Shown piece after piece: positions 21,309 through 30,750 of a stretch of DNA of 64,000 nt (its first letter is position 1; every line of letters starts with the position of its first letter). Origin of the DNA: Melieria omissa (lineage: Eukaryota > Arthropoda > Insecta > Diptera > Ulidiidae); assembly GCA_963971225.1 (NCBI GenBank), contig OZ020267.1:91253648-91317647 (forward strand). The letters run 5' to 3'. Under the pieces are notes generated by a model. That model was not told where the DNA came from, did not search any database, and saw nothing but the letters and a program-made list of their open reading frames with translations. Made by a program: the position numbers and the translations under genes.

Positions 21309-21609
21309 TGTAAACTATTGACCGGCAGGGCAATGAAAGTCGCTATTGATTTTGAAGAAAAACGAATTTAACTTTATTTAACGTAAGGCGATTTTGATTG
21401 TTTGGTTCGGCTTATTTGCTGTGGCTTGGTTTGGTTTGGCTATGCTGTGTGTTTCGAAATTGTGCGCGTTGGCACCTCGCGGCACTCCTCGGCGACTGTC
21501 TTGCTTCTTTTTCCGGCGGCAACTGAACTCTCCGTTTTCAATGGCGGCAACCAACTGAACTTGGCTGCAGATGACTCGCTATCTTCGTTCGGCACAGGGT
21601 CACTCAACA
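21309..21609 (-). repeat. 3' LTR of the BEL element
   Basis: On the minus strand it starts TGTTGAGTGACCC and ends AGTTTACA. It also supplies the stop codon of the pol frame (21604-21606). Confidence 0.92.
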
Positions 21610-24600
21610 CTCCCCCCTCTGTGAATCACTCTGGGATTCACCCTCAATGTGTAATACTGCAAGTTTCGTGGCTGGTCTCCGCAAGATTCCCGTGGAGGTT
21701 CGCACTTCCGCAAAACGAATTTGGCCATCTTTGGCCAGAAAAACTTTAGTTACGCGTCCTTTGCGCCATTGGCTTCGGGCTTGACTCTCATCGCAAATTA
21801 AGACTAAGTCGTCGACCCTTATTGGTGTGGCTCTGCCGTGCCATTTCGTGCGGAGCAACAACTGCGGCAAATACTCCTTGATCCATCGCTTCCATAGGCG
21901 GTCCTTCAAATTCTGGCTTATTCTCCACTGTTTTTTGATACAAACTTCTTCGTTTGGGTTGAGTTCACTGCACCAATGAGGAAATGGTTCGGCGTCAACG
22001 GCTCATCTTCCTCAGTGGACAACGGAATATCCGTAAGAGGACGCGAATTGAGGATGTTTTCTGCTTGAATTAAAAGGCTGCGCAAGGTTTCAACTCTCGG
22101 CGCTTCACAGTGTAGAGTCTTCAGGAGCAAGCGCTTGACAATTCTAATCAATCTTTCCCAGCATCCACCGGAGCTGGGATTCAACGGGCAATTAAACGTC
22201 CACTCGATCCCACGCTTTGTTGCTTCTTCAGAAATTCGTTCGACGTCGAGTATGTGCTCTGCTTCACGAAGCTCCCTCTGGGCCCCAATAAAATTGGTGC
22301 CGTTGTCACTTCGAATTCGTGCTGGCGTGCCCCGCCGATTGATGAAATTGCGCAGGCACAGAATGAAGGCATCGGTAGACAAGTTCTCGGCAAGTTCCAA
22401 ATGGGCTGCTCTGGTCGTGAGGCACGTGAAAATTACTCCCCATCTCTTCTCTTTACGTCGTCCGATGGTGACATTTAGCGGGCTGAATAAGTCTACGCCG
22501 GTGTACGTGAACGGTCTCACGTATGGTGTGAGCCGGTCTGGTGGCAGCTGTCCCATAAGCGGCGGTTTTGGGCGGGCTCTGTCAATCGTACATCGCATGC
22601 AACGGCTCTCAACGGTCTTCAGCAAAGACTTGGCGTGGGGGAACCAAAACGTTTGGCGAACCTCATTGATAACAACGGCTTTGTTTTGGTGATGGAACTG
22701 CTCATGGTAATGACGCATGATGAGCTCCGAAATGGCATGATCCCGTGGCAGCAAAACTGGGCGCCTCGCCTGTAATGGCAAGACTTGGGCGTTGTCGATG
22801 CGACCTTGAATCCTCAACAGGCCACGGTCATCTAGGCACGGCGAGAGTGTGTAAATTGGGCTGCTTTTGGGTACGGCCTTGCCGCTGGTGAGACTGGCTA
22901 TTTCTGTAGCATAGCGCTCGCGCTGAACACACTTGTAGATGTAGTACTCCGCACGATGAATTTCGGCAATTGAAAGCGGAAAGCTTCCTCCCACTGCGGC
23001 GTCTCTCGTTTCTGGCAAACGGCGAAACTTATTGGCTGCTCTAAAAACCCAGGCCATCACGCGCTTGAGCTTTAAAAAGGACGAAAAGCGGTTAGTTTGG
23101 AATAAACAAGTTGTTACCTCTGGCTGTAAGAGTAGACATGGCTTGATCTCCTCCTCGAGTTGCTCTGGCAATGGCATAATCGGCGTTGATACGGGCCAGA
23201 AGCTTTCTGGCTGTCGCAAAAACTCCGGACCTGTCAACCATGGGCTCTGCGGGTTGAATCTCGGCGGCCACTTAGGACGAGTGGCAACGTCGGCGGTGTT
23301 TCTGTCTGTTGGAATCCATCGCCACTGCGACGGTTTTGTTGATGACAATATTTCGGCAATACGATGTCCAACGAAAGCTTTATATCTCCTTTCGGTAGAG
23401 TATATCCAGTGCAAGAGCGTTTGAGAATCGGACCAAAGAACAACACGTGTAAAGCTGACATCACTGCTTCGAAGGATGAGCTTGCTGAGGCGTGTTCCCA
23501 ATACCGCAGCTTGAAGTTCCAGTCTCGGAATTGACATGACCCTTTGCGGCGCTCCACGTGTTTTGCCGGCGACTAAGGCAACATCACACCCCCCGATGTG
23601 TTCGACTCTGATATAGGCGGCGGCTGCAAACGCAACTTGGCTTGCGTCGACCACGACGTGTAGCTCTACCGATGATGCAACTGACAGGTTTGGCAAATAC
23701 GGGCGCTGGACTTTGAATTCTTCTGCTCTTTTGAATGCGTTCCACCAAATATACCATTTTTGGCATATTTGCTCCGGCAATGTATCGTCCCAGGCAATTT
23801 TGCTTTTCCAAGTCTCCTGAACCAATGTTTTCGAATACAGCAAGAAGTCGGCTAGAAAACCAAATGGGTCGAATACGGACATCACAATTCCCAGGAGTTC
23901 TCTTTTCGTTGGCGGACGCTCACAGTTCAACACCGCTTTGGGAATACGGTGGAACTTGCACTTGAACTGAAAGGTGTCAGTGATAGTGTCCCAGACCATT
24001 CCGAGCACCTTTTCGGAACCTGCTTGGCACTCCATGTTGGCTGTAGTGTCTTGTGGCGGTATGTCAGCATTCAAATCCCGTAGGCTTGGGCAGTTGGAAA
24101 TAAATTTTCTCAGGTTGAACCCGGCTTGCGCGTGTATATGAACGATTTGCTGACAAATCTCTTTGGCTTGTTCTTCATTATCGAAACTGGCTACAAAGTC
24201 GTCAACATAGTGCTTTTCGATGATAGCTGCAGCGGCTGCAGGAAATTCTTGCTTGAATTCTTCGGCGTTCTTATTTTTAACGAATTCCGCACAGCAGGGC
24301 GAGCACGCGGCTCCGAATATCAGCGACGTCATCACGTAATGTCGTATTGGCAGATCTGGGTTTCCATCACGCCATAAAAATCTTTGGACATGCTGATCGC
24401 TTGGCACAATACGGATTTGAGAGAACATCTCACAGATGTCTGCGGCTACACCTATTGCTCCTTCTCGGAAACGAAATAGGATACCCAGCAGCGGCTTGGC
24501 TTGTTCAGGCCCTTTCGATAGCTTAGAATTAAGCGACGTGCCATTCACCATGGCAGCGGCGTCGAAGACTATTCGCATCTTGTTCGGCTTCTGGGGGTTT

Positions 24601-26768
24601 TGCACTGCAAAGTGCGGCAGGTACCATATCGGCTGACTTTGGTCGTTTACCTCTTCTTCGGACAGTTCCCTGGCGTAGTCCTTTGCGACGTACTTCTGCA
24701 TCTCTAATTTGTATTTATCGGCGAAATCATGATCGGCTCTCATTCTTCGTTCAATGCTCAACAGGCGCCGGACAGCCATTTCGCGACTATGTGGCAACTC
24801 GGTTGGTGGACTTTTCCACAGGAGGCCACACTCGAAACGCTTTCCCACACGTCTTGTCTTCTCCTCCAGTATGCGGCGTGCCTCCATATTCTCTTCAGAC
24901 TCCAACAGCTCAGGCGAATGGTTGATGCCAAAGTTGTCGGCAGCAAAAAACTCAGTCACGACCTGCGCCAATGGATCTTCCTCTCGAATGTGCATTACGA
25001 CTGGAACCGACGGCGCCAACAGCTCAGCAGGGCCATACGCAACCCACCCAAGCTTGGTTTTGATGGCTACAGGGCTCGCGTCATCTGCTTCAACAACTTT
25101 CGCTGGCACACCCAAGTACGCATTATCCAACCCAAGCAGCATTACGGGCTTAACATTGACGTAATCTTTTAGGGGTAAAAACTCAAAGTGGGCAAATTTA
25201 GACTTTTGCAATGACTGCAGTGGCAAGTTTAACTTGGGAATGGTGCGCACGCTTTTTATTGAATACTTTACCGGTTCTTCACAGCCCTTTATTTCCAAAT
25301 TGACCCTCGTTGACGGTTCGGTTGTACGCTTTTGTCCATACCACTGGAGAGTTAGCGGCTGCGACTGACCTACCAGGCCCAACTCATTGGCTACGTGTTC
25401 ATCTAACAAGGATATAGCTGAGCCCTCATCGAACATAGCAAAGGTGTCTATTTTCCCGTTCGGTCCATAAAGTGAAATCGGCAAAATCTTGAATAGTCGG
25501 CTACCAAGTTGGGTTGATCGGCAACTTAACATTGTTTGCACGTCATCGGCTGGCGGCGTCTCGACCGGGTTGGCGACTGTAGAAATCCGAGCGTTATCAT
25601 GTAGGCTGCGGTGGTGATAGCGTCGGCAATTGTTGACTTCACACTTCTTTCTAGAACGGCAATTTAACGTATTATGCCCCCGGCCGAGGCACGAAAAACA
25701 AAGTCGCAACGACTTAACCTTTTCCCAACGCTCAGGCACGCTGAGCGTCCGATTGAAGATACTGCAGTCAACCATACGATGGGCGTCACCGCACTCATAG
25801 CATTTTAACGCCCCGGTGCTCTGGCCCGGTGGCGCCTGAGAATCGTCACTCACGTGCAGAATCCGACGCGGCTGCTGCTGCTGTACTGCTATGTTCTGGC
25901 CTCTTGCCGATGGTGGCATCAAACATACTATTCGAGCAAATTCGCTCAGCCACTCTGAAAACTCTTTGACTGTAGCAAACGGCTTTATCGTCATGGAGTG
26001 TTTTGTCCACTCAAGCTGCTTGCTGGGAGGCAATTTCTGCACCAACTGCTCCAGAAGCGTCGTGTTGGCCAAGTGATGTGGGCAGTTGGCGGACGCTATG
26101 AAGGCGACAATGTTGCGCACCTTAGTCGAAAAACTCATCACCTGGTCCAGCTTGCTTTCGCCGATGTTCGGGAACTGCTGAATTTTGGCAATTTGCTGCC
26201 GCAGGAGTAAGTCCGGCCTTCCAAACCGGAACTCCAGTTCCTCTATAACTTTCGGCACGTCTCTTGGGAAAATCAGCATGGAAGCCACCGCTTCCTTGGC
26301 TGCACCTGTAAGGCACTTACGTAGCCGCATAAGATTTTGCCGCTCGCTGTAGCGAAAGGCGTCAGTAGTGTCCTTGAAGTTTGCCAAGAACAGCGGCCAA
26401 TCCTCTGTGTTGCCAGAGAAGGCCGGCAGATCGTACAACTTCACTGCAGATTCGTTCACCGCAACAGTCATGTCACGTTCTAAATTTCTGGCCAATGGTG
26501 TCTCATTTGGAGTAGGCGCCTCGATTAATCCTGTTTCCACGTTCATTTGGCAGCGAAGCCTGTCAATATCCCTCTGGCTGTCCATTGTGCTACTTTTCAG
26601 CGCCTCCACTGAGGCTTTCAATGCGCTCAGGCTGGCCACTATTGCAGCAAGCTGGCCATTTGGACCTATGGCGTCAGTTTCCATCATTGTGGCTTCCAAA
26701 AAACTTTCCTCTGCCTCCTCTCCTTCGTCTTGCACAGTCTCGGCGTCTTCAACTGAACTTCGTGGCAT
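21604..26768 (-). pseudogene. Gag-Pol polyprotein of the BEL element, one frameshift
   Basis: The frame runs from 26768 (ATG of MPRSSVEDAE, my chosen start; an upstream ATG at 26861 is possible) to 21918. Counting residues from 26861: Gag domain of the DUF1759 type (about 140-290), CCHC knuckles (CYECGDAHRMVDC, CFSCLGRGHNTLNC), aspartic protease D478 in FDEGS, RT YVDD at 885-888, RNase H, integrase HHCC and catalytic D1457, D1519, E1569 (D-49-E spacing, as in BEL). At 21931-21936 a run of six A (minus strand), where seven restore the frame, ends the protein early. The DUF5641-like tail (DRLWKRWIKEYLPQL) continues in the shifted frame to a stop inside the LTR. A homopolymer assembly error is possible. 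Confidence 0.9.
21610..21619 (-). other. Polypurine tract of the BEL element
   Basis: The minus strand reads agaggggggag directly before the 3' LTR. It lies inside the coding frame of the Pol tail. Confidence 0.7.
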
Positions 26769-27037
26769 CAGAGGGGAAACGGCGTTACAAGCTAGAAGCT
26801 GGCTTGCTATTGGCTGTTGCGTCTGCGTAGAACTCGGCGGTGGCACACACACACACAACACTCAACTTGAAATTAATCACAAATGTTTGTTAGGCTATTT
26901 CGTCTTGCAAAGCCTCGGCGTCTTTAACGGCAATGCGTGGCATCAGAGGGGAAACGACGTTGCAAACTAGAAGCTGGCTTTCTATTGGCTGTTGCGTCTG
27001 CGTAGAACTCGGCGGTGGCACACACACACACAACACT
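26726..27037 (-). repeat. Tandem duplication across the BEL leader and gag start
   Basis: Bases 26726-26862 and 26901-27037 are two direct copies (137 bp, period 175, about 90% alike by eye), including a (CA)n run and the region encoding the Gag N-terminus. Confidence 0.85.
26890..26943 (-). other. Upstream short ORF duplicating the Gag N-terminus
   Basis: 17 codons, MPRIAVKDAEALQDEIA then TAA, lies in the outer copy of the leader duplication and mirrors the true Gag start (MPRSSVEDAETVQDE). A scanning ribosome would meet it before gag, so it could lower Gag-Pol output (inference). Confidence 0.5.
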
Positions 27038-27064
27038 GCAAAGGCGCAACGCAATTTCGAAAAC

Positions 27065-27365
27065 TGTAAACTATTGACCGGCAGGGCAATGAAAGTCGCT
27101 ATTGATTTTGAAGAAAAACGAATTTAACTTTATTTAACGTAAGGCGATTTTAATTGTTTGGTTCGGCTTATTTGCTGTGGCTTGGTTTGGTTTGGCTATG
27201 CTGTGTGTTTCGAAATTGTGCGCGTTGGCACCTCGCGGCACTCCTCGGCGACTGTCTTGCTTCTTTTTCCGGCGGCAACTGAACTCTCCGTTTTCAATGG
27301 CGGCAACCAACTGAACTTGGCTGCAGCTGACTCGCTATCTTCGTTCGGCACAGGGTCACTCAACA
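27065..27365 (-). repeat. 5' LTR of the BEL element
   Basis: 301 bp, two differences by eye from the 3' LTR (gattttaatt/gattttgatt and gcagctgact/gcagatgact). Confidence 0.92.
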
Positions 27366-27454
27366 CTTTTGGTGAAAGTAAAATACTAAAATTTGCTCCG
27401 GAAACCACTAAAATTTCCCCGAAAAATTATAAATATTAACAGGATCCAAAATTT

Positions 27455-27646
27455 GTCAAGCTGAGGGCTTCTTCATAGCCAAGATTACTCTTAGAGGTTT
27501 TCCATTGCCTGCTGAGGACAGCCGCCGAAAGAAAAGTTGCTTTTTCTATATTCGGTGTTAAGCAGCAACTGGATGGGAATGCGAGGTCCGAATGTTGCGT
27601 GTAGGCTCACGGTCGCATACACCAACCTCTGAGCCACGGTGGTCGT
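27455..27646 (-). mobile_element. Decayed tRNA-derived SINE
   Basis: Minus strand from about 27646: a tRNA-like head with gtggctcagaggttggtg (A-box-like), a weak B box, then the shared core ggcaatggaaaacctctaag (27489-27512) and a tail with gaagaagccct. It is more decayed than the copy at 39775. Confidence 0.6.
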
Positions 27647-28669
27647 ACACGATTTTACTTAAAAAAACATTTTTTGGATTAAAAAATGTATTGAATCGCT
27701 CTAACATCACTTATTGGACATGTTGTTTAAAGTATATTATATTTTGTCCAGCAAAATTTTCCACGGGAAATGCATATACCATGTACGTAATGCATTTTTA
27801 ACTAATTTGTTTAGCCTTGATCCTGCCATTCTATAAGCCTGTTTGTCTAGTCTACTTTTGTATTGTGCAACATGAAACATTTAATTTTAATAAAAATTTT
27901 ACCCTTTTCCCCCAAAAGTTTGCAAAAAATCAACACTGCAGGAGAAATTCAGGTAGACAATGAATTGGCAACACTGAATACGACACGTATGACCGAATGA
28001 AACAGCAATATTCAAATATTCAATTAAAAACGCGGGTGCTAAGATGAAACAGCAATAATCATAGTATCAGGTGCTCGTCGCGTTTAAGTTTGCACATTTA
28101 TACACAAAATTGTGAAAAATTCGAAATCAGTGAAAAATAAACCCTGTAAAATTTGAAAGGAAAAAACGGAAAACAGATAAGTACAATTGTATTACAATAT
28201 TTATTTAACTTGCTAACTTAACCGAAATATTTTTAGTGACGAGGCTCTCCTTCGGTTTATTTTGGATTGAAGTTGCAGCAAGCGGGCATTGGAGAAACTT
28301 CGTTCAATGGATGAAATTTTGTTTGGTAAGCATAACTTACACTAGTTTCCAAATTCGTTAACATCATTTGACTGTTATTCCTTTTTAAATAATTTTTTAT
28401 ATGTTTTTAGATGTTTTCAAGGCACCTGGGCGGTCGGCATTCGAAAAAGCCATCACAAAATTTGTGGAACGGTCGAGCAACTGGTAAAGCAAAGGAGATT
28501 CAACTGAAAACAACAACTCTCTTCAGCTTAAAAACTAATGTATTTTTCTCTATGTTATCCGTTTGCCGTTATGTAATGTTTTGTTTATTGTTATTGAAAA
28601 ATGAAACCGAAACCATAACAAGTTATTACTCAGTTACTATTGGGGTAGGCATAACCGTTACCACATTAG
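27647..28669. other. No gene supported
   Basis: AT-rich DNA. A ttggcaacactg at 27968 could be a hAT end, but no partner was found. Short frames near 28300-28670 look like chance; a gtaagc after atggatgaaattttgtttg gives a weak exon-like appearance only. Confidence 0.45.
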
Positions 28670-28673
28670 GTAT

Positions 28674-29100
28674 TGTAACGATGAGCCAGTCTGTCGCGGT
28701 GCAAAGCAACCCTGCCGCTACGTGCCGTGCCATAACCCAATCTGGCAACGACGGCCGCGATAGTAACTTTTAGTCCAACCTGGCAACGATGGTCGCGGTC
28801 ATCAGGGAAACTTCTAGTCCAATCTGGCAACGTGCGAGAACGATCTGCGCGACGGCCGAACAGAGTATAAAAGGTGGCCAGATGCGGTGCAGCGAGTCAG
28901 TCTGGTTTTGACAAGTGAAGTTGCCACACGGAATAATTAAGCAAATACTTAAGTGTACGAACAGTAAAGTGTAAACTGTGAATAATAAAGTGACTGTTGG
29001 TGTATTTTATTGTCTGCATTTAAGAAACTGACTGTGTTTTATTTTCAAATCACACAATCCAGAGATACGTGACAGCCCACTAGACTTAATATTCGTAACA
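28674..29100 (+). repeat. 5' LTR of gypsy copy A
   Basis: TGTAACGATGAG to TTCGTAACA, 427 bp. It contains gcaacgatggtcgcgg-type repeats in U3, the TATA/initiator pair, and AATAAA at 28984. Confidence 0.94.
28866..28902 (+). promoter_or_regulatory. LTR core promoter (TATA and initiator)
   Basis: TATAAAAGG (28866-28874) is followed 33 bases later by the A of TCAGTC, matching the arthropod initiator TCAGT. Transcription probably starts near 28899. The pair is kept in the LTRs of B and C despite their divergence. Confidence 0.75.
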
Positions 29101-29102
29101 TT

Positions 29103-29120
29103 TGGTGTCAGAAGTGGGAT
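29103..29120 (+). other. Primer-binding site, tRNA-Leu (copy A)
   Basis: TGGTGTCAGAAGTGGGAT, two bases after the 5' LTR, complementary to the tRNA-Leu 3' end including CCA. Confidence 0.87.
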
Positions 29121-29169
29121 TGTGGAAAATTGAAAATAACTAAATAAATAAAATTATAAAAGTACGGAC

Positions 29170-30717
29170 ATGGTTAAACTCGAGCTGCTGAAGGTAGACC
29201 AGCTGAAGAAGGAGCTGGCTGCCTGGAATTTGCCGACTGCTGGCGGAAAGGTGGAGTTGCAGTTGCGCTTGCGAGAAGCATGTGAGGCACGAGGCGTCGA
29301 TTGGACTGTGCACGAGTTCGGAGCGCAAGAACCAGAGGCGTCGGCCAAGGTGGAGGAGTCGCCGGCGGGTGCTGCTTCGCTACAGAGTACAGCTGCAGCG
29401 GCTGCGCCAATACAAGCGTTGGACATGAGCCAACTAATGGCTGCACTCAAAGGCATGTCGGCGCAGATGGAAACGGCGAATCGAGAAATGGCAGCGAAGC
29501 TGGAGACTGCAAATCGTGAGAATCGTGAGATGTCGGCGCGGATGGCAGCGAAAATGGAAACTGCGAATCAAGAGATGGCAGCGAAGCTGGAAGCTACGAA
29601 TCTCGAAATTTCGGCAAAAGTCGAGACGGCGACTCAGGAAATATCGGCGCAAGTGGCAGAGCGAATGGAAGTCAAGCTTCAGGAAAATTCTGCGCGTTTG
29701 GAGCAGAAAGTGGAGGAAATCTCAGACAGGATTAATGGGAAAGTCGAGCACCTGGAGACGCGGGTAGAGCACTTGGATAAACGAGTCGACGACCTGGATG
29801 ATGCCCTGAACAAACGAGTTGGCGACCTGGATGATTCCCTGAACAAACGAGTTGATAGTCTGGAAGACTCGATGAACAGAAAAATGGACGAGCGGCTTAG
29901 GGAGGTACAGCCACGAGAGTGTTTGCCACCGGTTCAGGACGGTTTTGCTGGCAGAACAGAGGTGCCTACTTATGATGGTGCTGCGCCGTTCGATACATTT
30001 AAATTGCAATTCGACTTGGCTGCTTTGGAAAATCAGTGGACAGATATCAGGAAAGGTCGGAGGTTGGCACTGGCGCTGAAAGGTCCTGCGGCCGAGGTGA
30101 TCAAATCAGTTCCAGAATGTTTAAGAAGTGATTACGGTGCCATCATGAGAGCGTTGGCAGCGAAGTATAGCAACGAGCACAACCATGCGCTATACTACTG
30201 TGAGCTGAAGAACCGCAAGCAAAGAGCCAACGAGGCGCTGCAGACATATGCAGCAGACATTGAGCGGCTCGTACAGTTGTGCTACCCCAAATTTGGTGCT
30301 GATGATCTCGAGAGGATGAAGATTGAGTCGTTTATTGAAGGTCTTCATGATCCAGAAACGCGTCGCAGTGCGTTGATGATGGGCAAGCCGACATTTAAGG
30401 AGACGGTGACCAGCGCGATGACATATGAAGCGGCATGGATTGGGAGCACTCGGTATGCACCTGCAAGGATACGCCAGATTCAGGCGGACAACGACATTCC
30501 GATCCAGGCCATAAGCTCTGAGATACCGGGCAGGCCACGAGTGGTCTCCTCTAAAGTTGTCTGCTGGGTATGTGGCAAGCAGGGTCACATATCACGAGAG
30601 TGCCGCCAACGGAAGAGGCGTTCCCGTTCCCGATCGCAATCGCCTGAAGCGAAGAATACTGACAATCGAGGCTCAGCCAACAAGCGCAGGGCTGAGGACG
30701 AGGAGCCGTTAAACTAA
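29170..30717 (+). CDS. gag: Gag of gypsy copy A
   Basis: 515 residues; builds the particle that packages element RNA. Residues about 5-35 match a SAP helix-extended-helix motif (LKVDQLKKELAAWNLPTAGG), usually a nucleic-acid-binding fold. Residues about 95-240 form a coiled coil with repeated ETANxEMAAK and KRVDxLDDSLN units. A capsid-like domain follows (about 255-410: PTYDGAAPFDTFKLQF, then FIEGLHDPETRRSAL). One CCHC knuckle CWVCGKQGHISREC lies near 465, then an RS-rich basic tail. The start is the first ATG of the leader, 69 bases after the LTR. It ends at GTTAAAC-TAA, where pol overlaps in the -1 frame. Confidence 0.9.
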   Translation: MVKLELLKVDQLKKELAAWNLPTAGGKVELQLRLREACEARGVDWTVHEFGAQEPEASAKVEESPAGAASLQSTAAAAAPIQALDMSQLMAALKGMSAQMETANREMAAKLETANRENREMSARMAAKMETANQEMAAKLEATNLEISAKVETATQEISAQVAERMEVKLQENSARLEQKVEEISDRINGKVEHLETRVEHLDKRVDDLDDALNKRVGDLDDSLNKRVDSLEDSMNRKMDERLREVQPRECLPPVQDGFAGRTEVPTYDGAAPFDTFKLQFDLAALENQWTDIRKGRRLALALKGPAAEVIKSVPECLRSDYGAIMRALAAKYSNEHNHALYYCELKNRKQRANEALQTYAADIERLVQLCYPKFGADDLERMKIESFIEGLHDPETRRSALMMGKPTFKETVTSAMTYEAAWIGSTRYAPARIRQIQADNDIPIQAISSEIPGRPRVVSSKVVCWVCGKQGHISRECRQRKRRSRSRSQSPEAKNTDNRGSANKRRAEDEEPLN

Positions 30718-30750
30718 AACGGGTCAGCCCAAAGGGGCGTGAGCTGATCC
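30708..30750 (+). promoter_or_regulatory. Candidate -1 ribosomal frameshift signal
   Basis: The heptamer GTTAAAC (30708-30714; codons TTA AAC in gag frame) sits just before the gag stop TAA. After a 6-base spacer, gggtcagc (30721-30728) pairs with gctgatcc (30743-30750) in an 8-bp stem with one G-T pair. The loop carries gggg, which could pair with the downstream cccc near 30764 as a pseudoknot. Pol is in the -1 frame and open through this point. Copy B keeps heptamer, spacer and stem exactly (10314-10356). GTTAAAC is a known slippery type in some RNA viruses (knowledge); its use here is inference. Confidence 0.65.

Larger units (their letters stand above)
21309..27365 (-). mobile_element. 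BEL/Pao LTR retrotransposon
   Basis: Two 301-bp LTRs (21309-21609 and 27065-27365) with TG...CA ends and about two differences by eye, flanked by the 5-bp target duplication CTTTT (21304-21308 and 27366-27370). A single long gag-pol frame with the A17-type protease, BEL-type RT (YVDD) and integrase fits BEL/Pao. The 6,057-bp element is recent and nearly complete. One frameshift near the pol end is its only visible lesion. I could not match the bases beside the 5' LTR to a specific tRNA. Confidence 0.93.

Noticed and set aside
27968..27979. hAT right end (ttggcaacactg)
   Set aside because: No matching left end or 8-bp duplication within reach.
28260..28670. A host gene exon before gypsy A
   Set aside because: No recognisable domain, and the open frame runs into the LTR of A. 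Splice-like sites alone are too common in AT-rich DNA.
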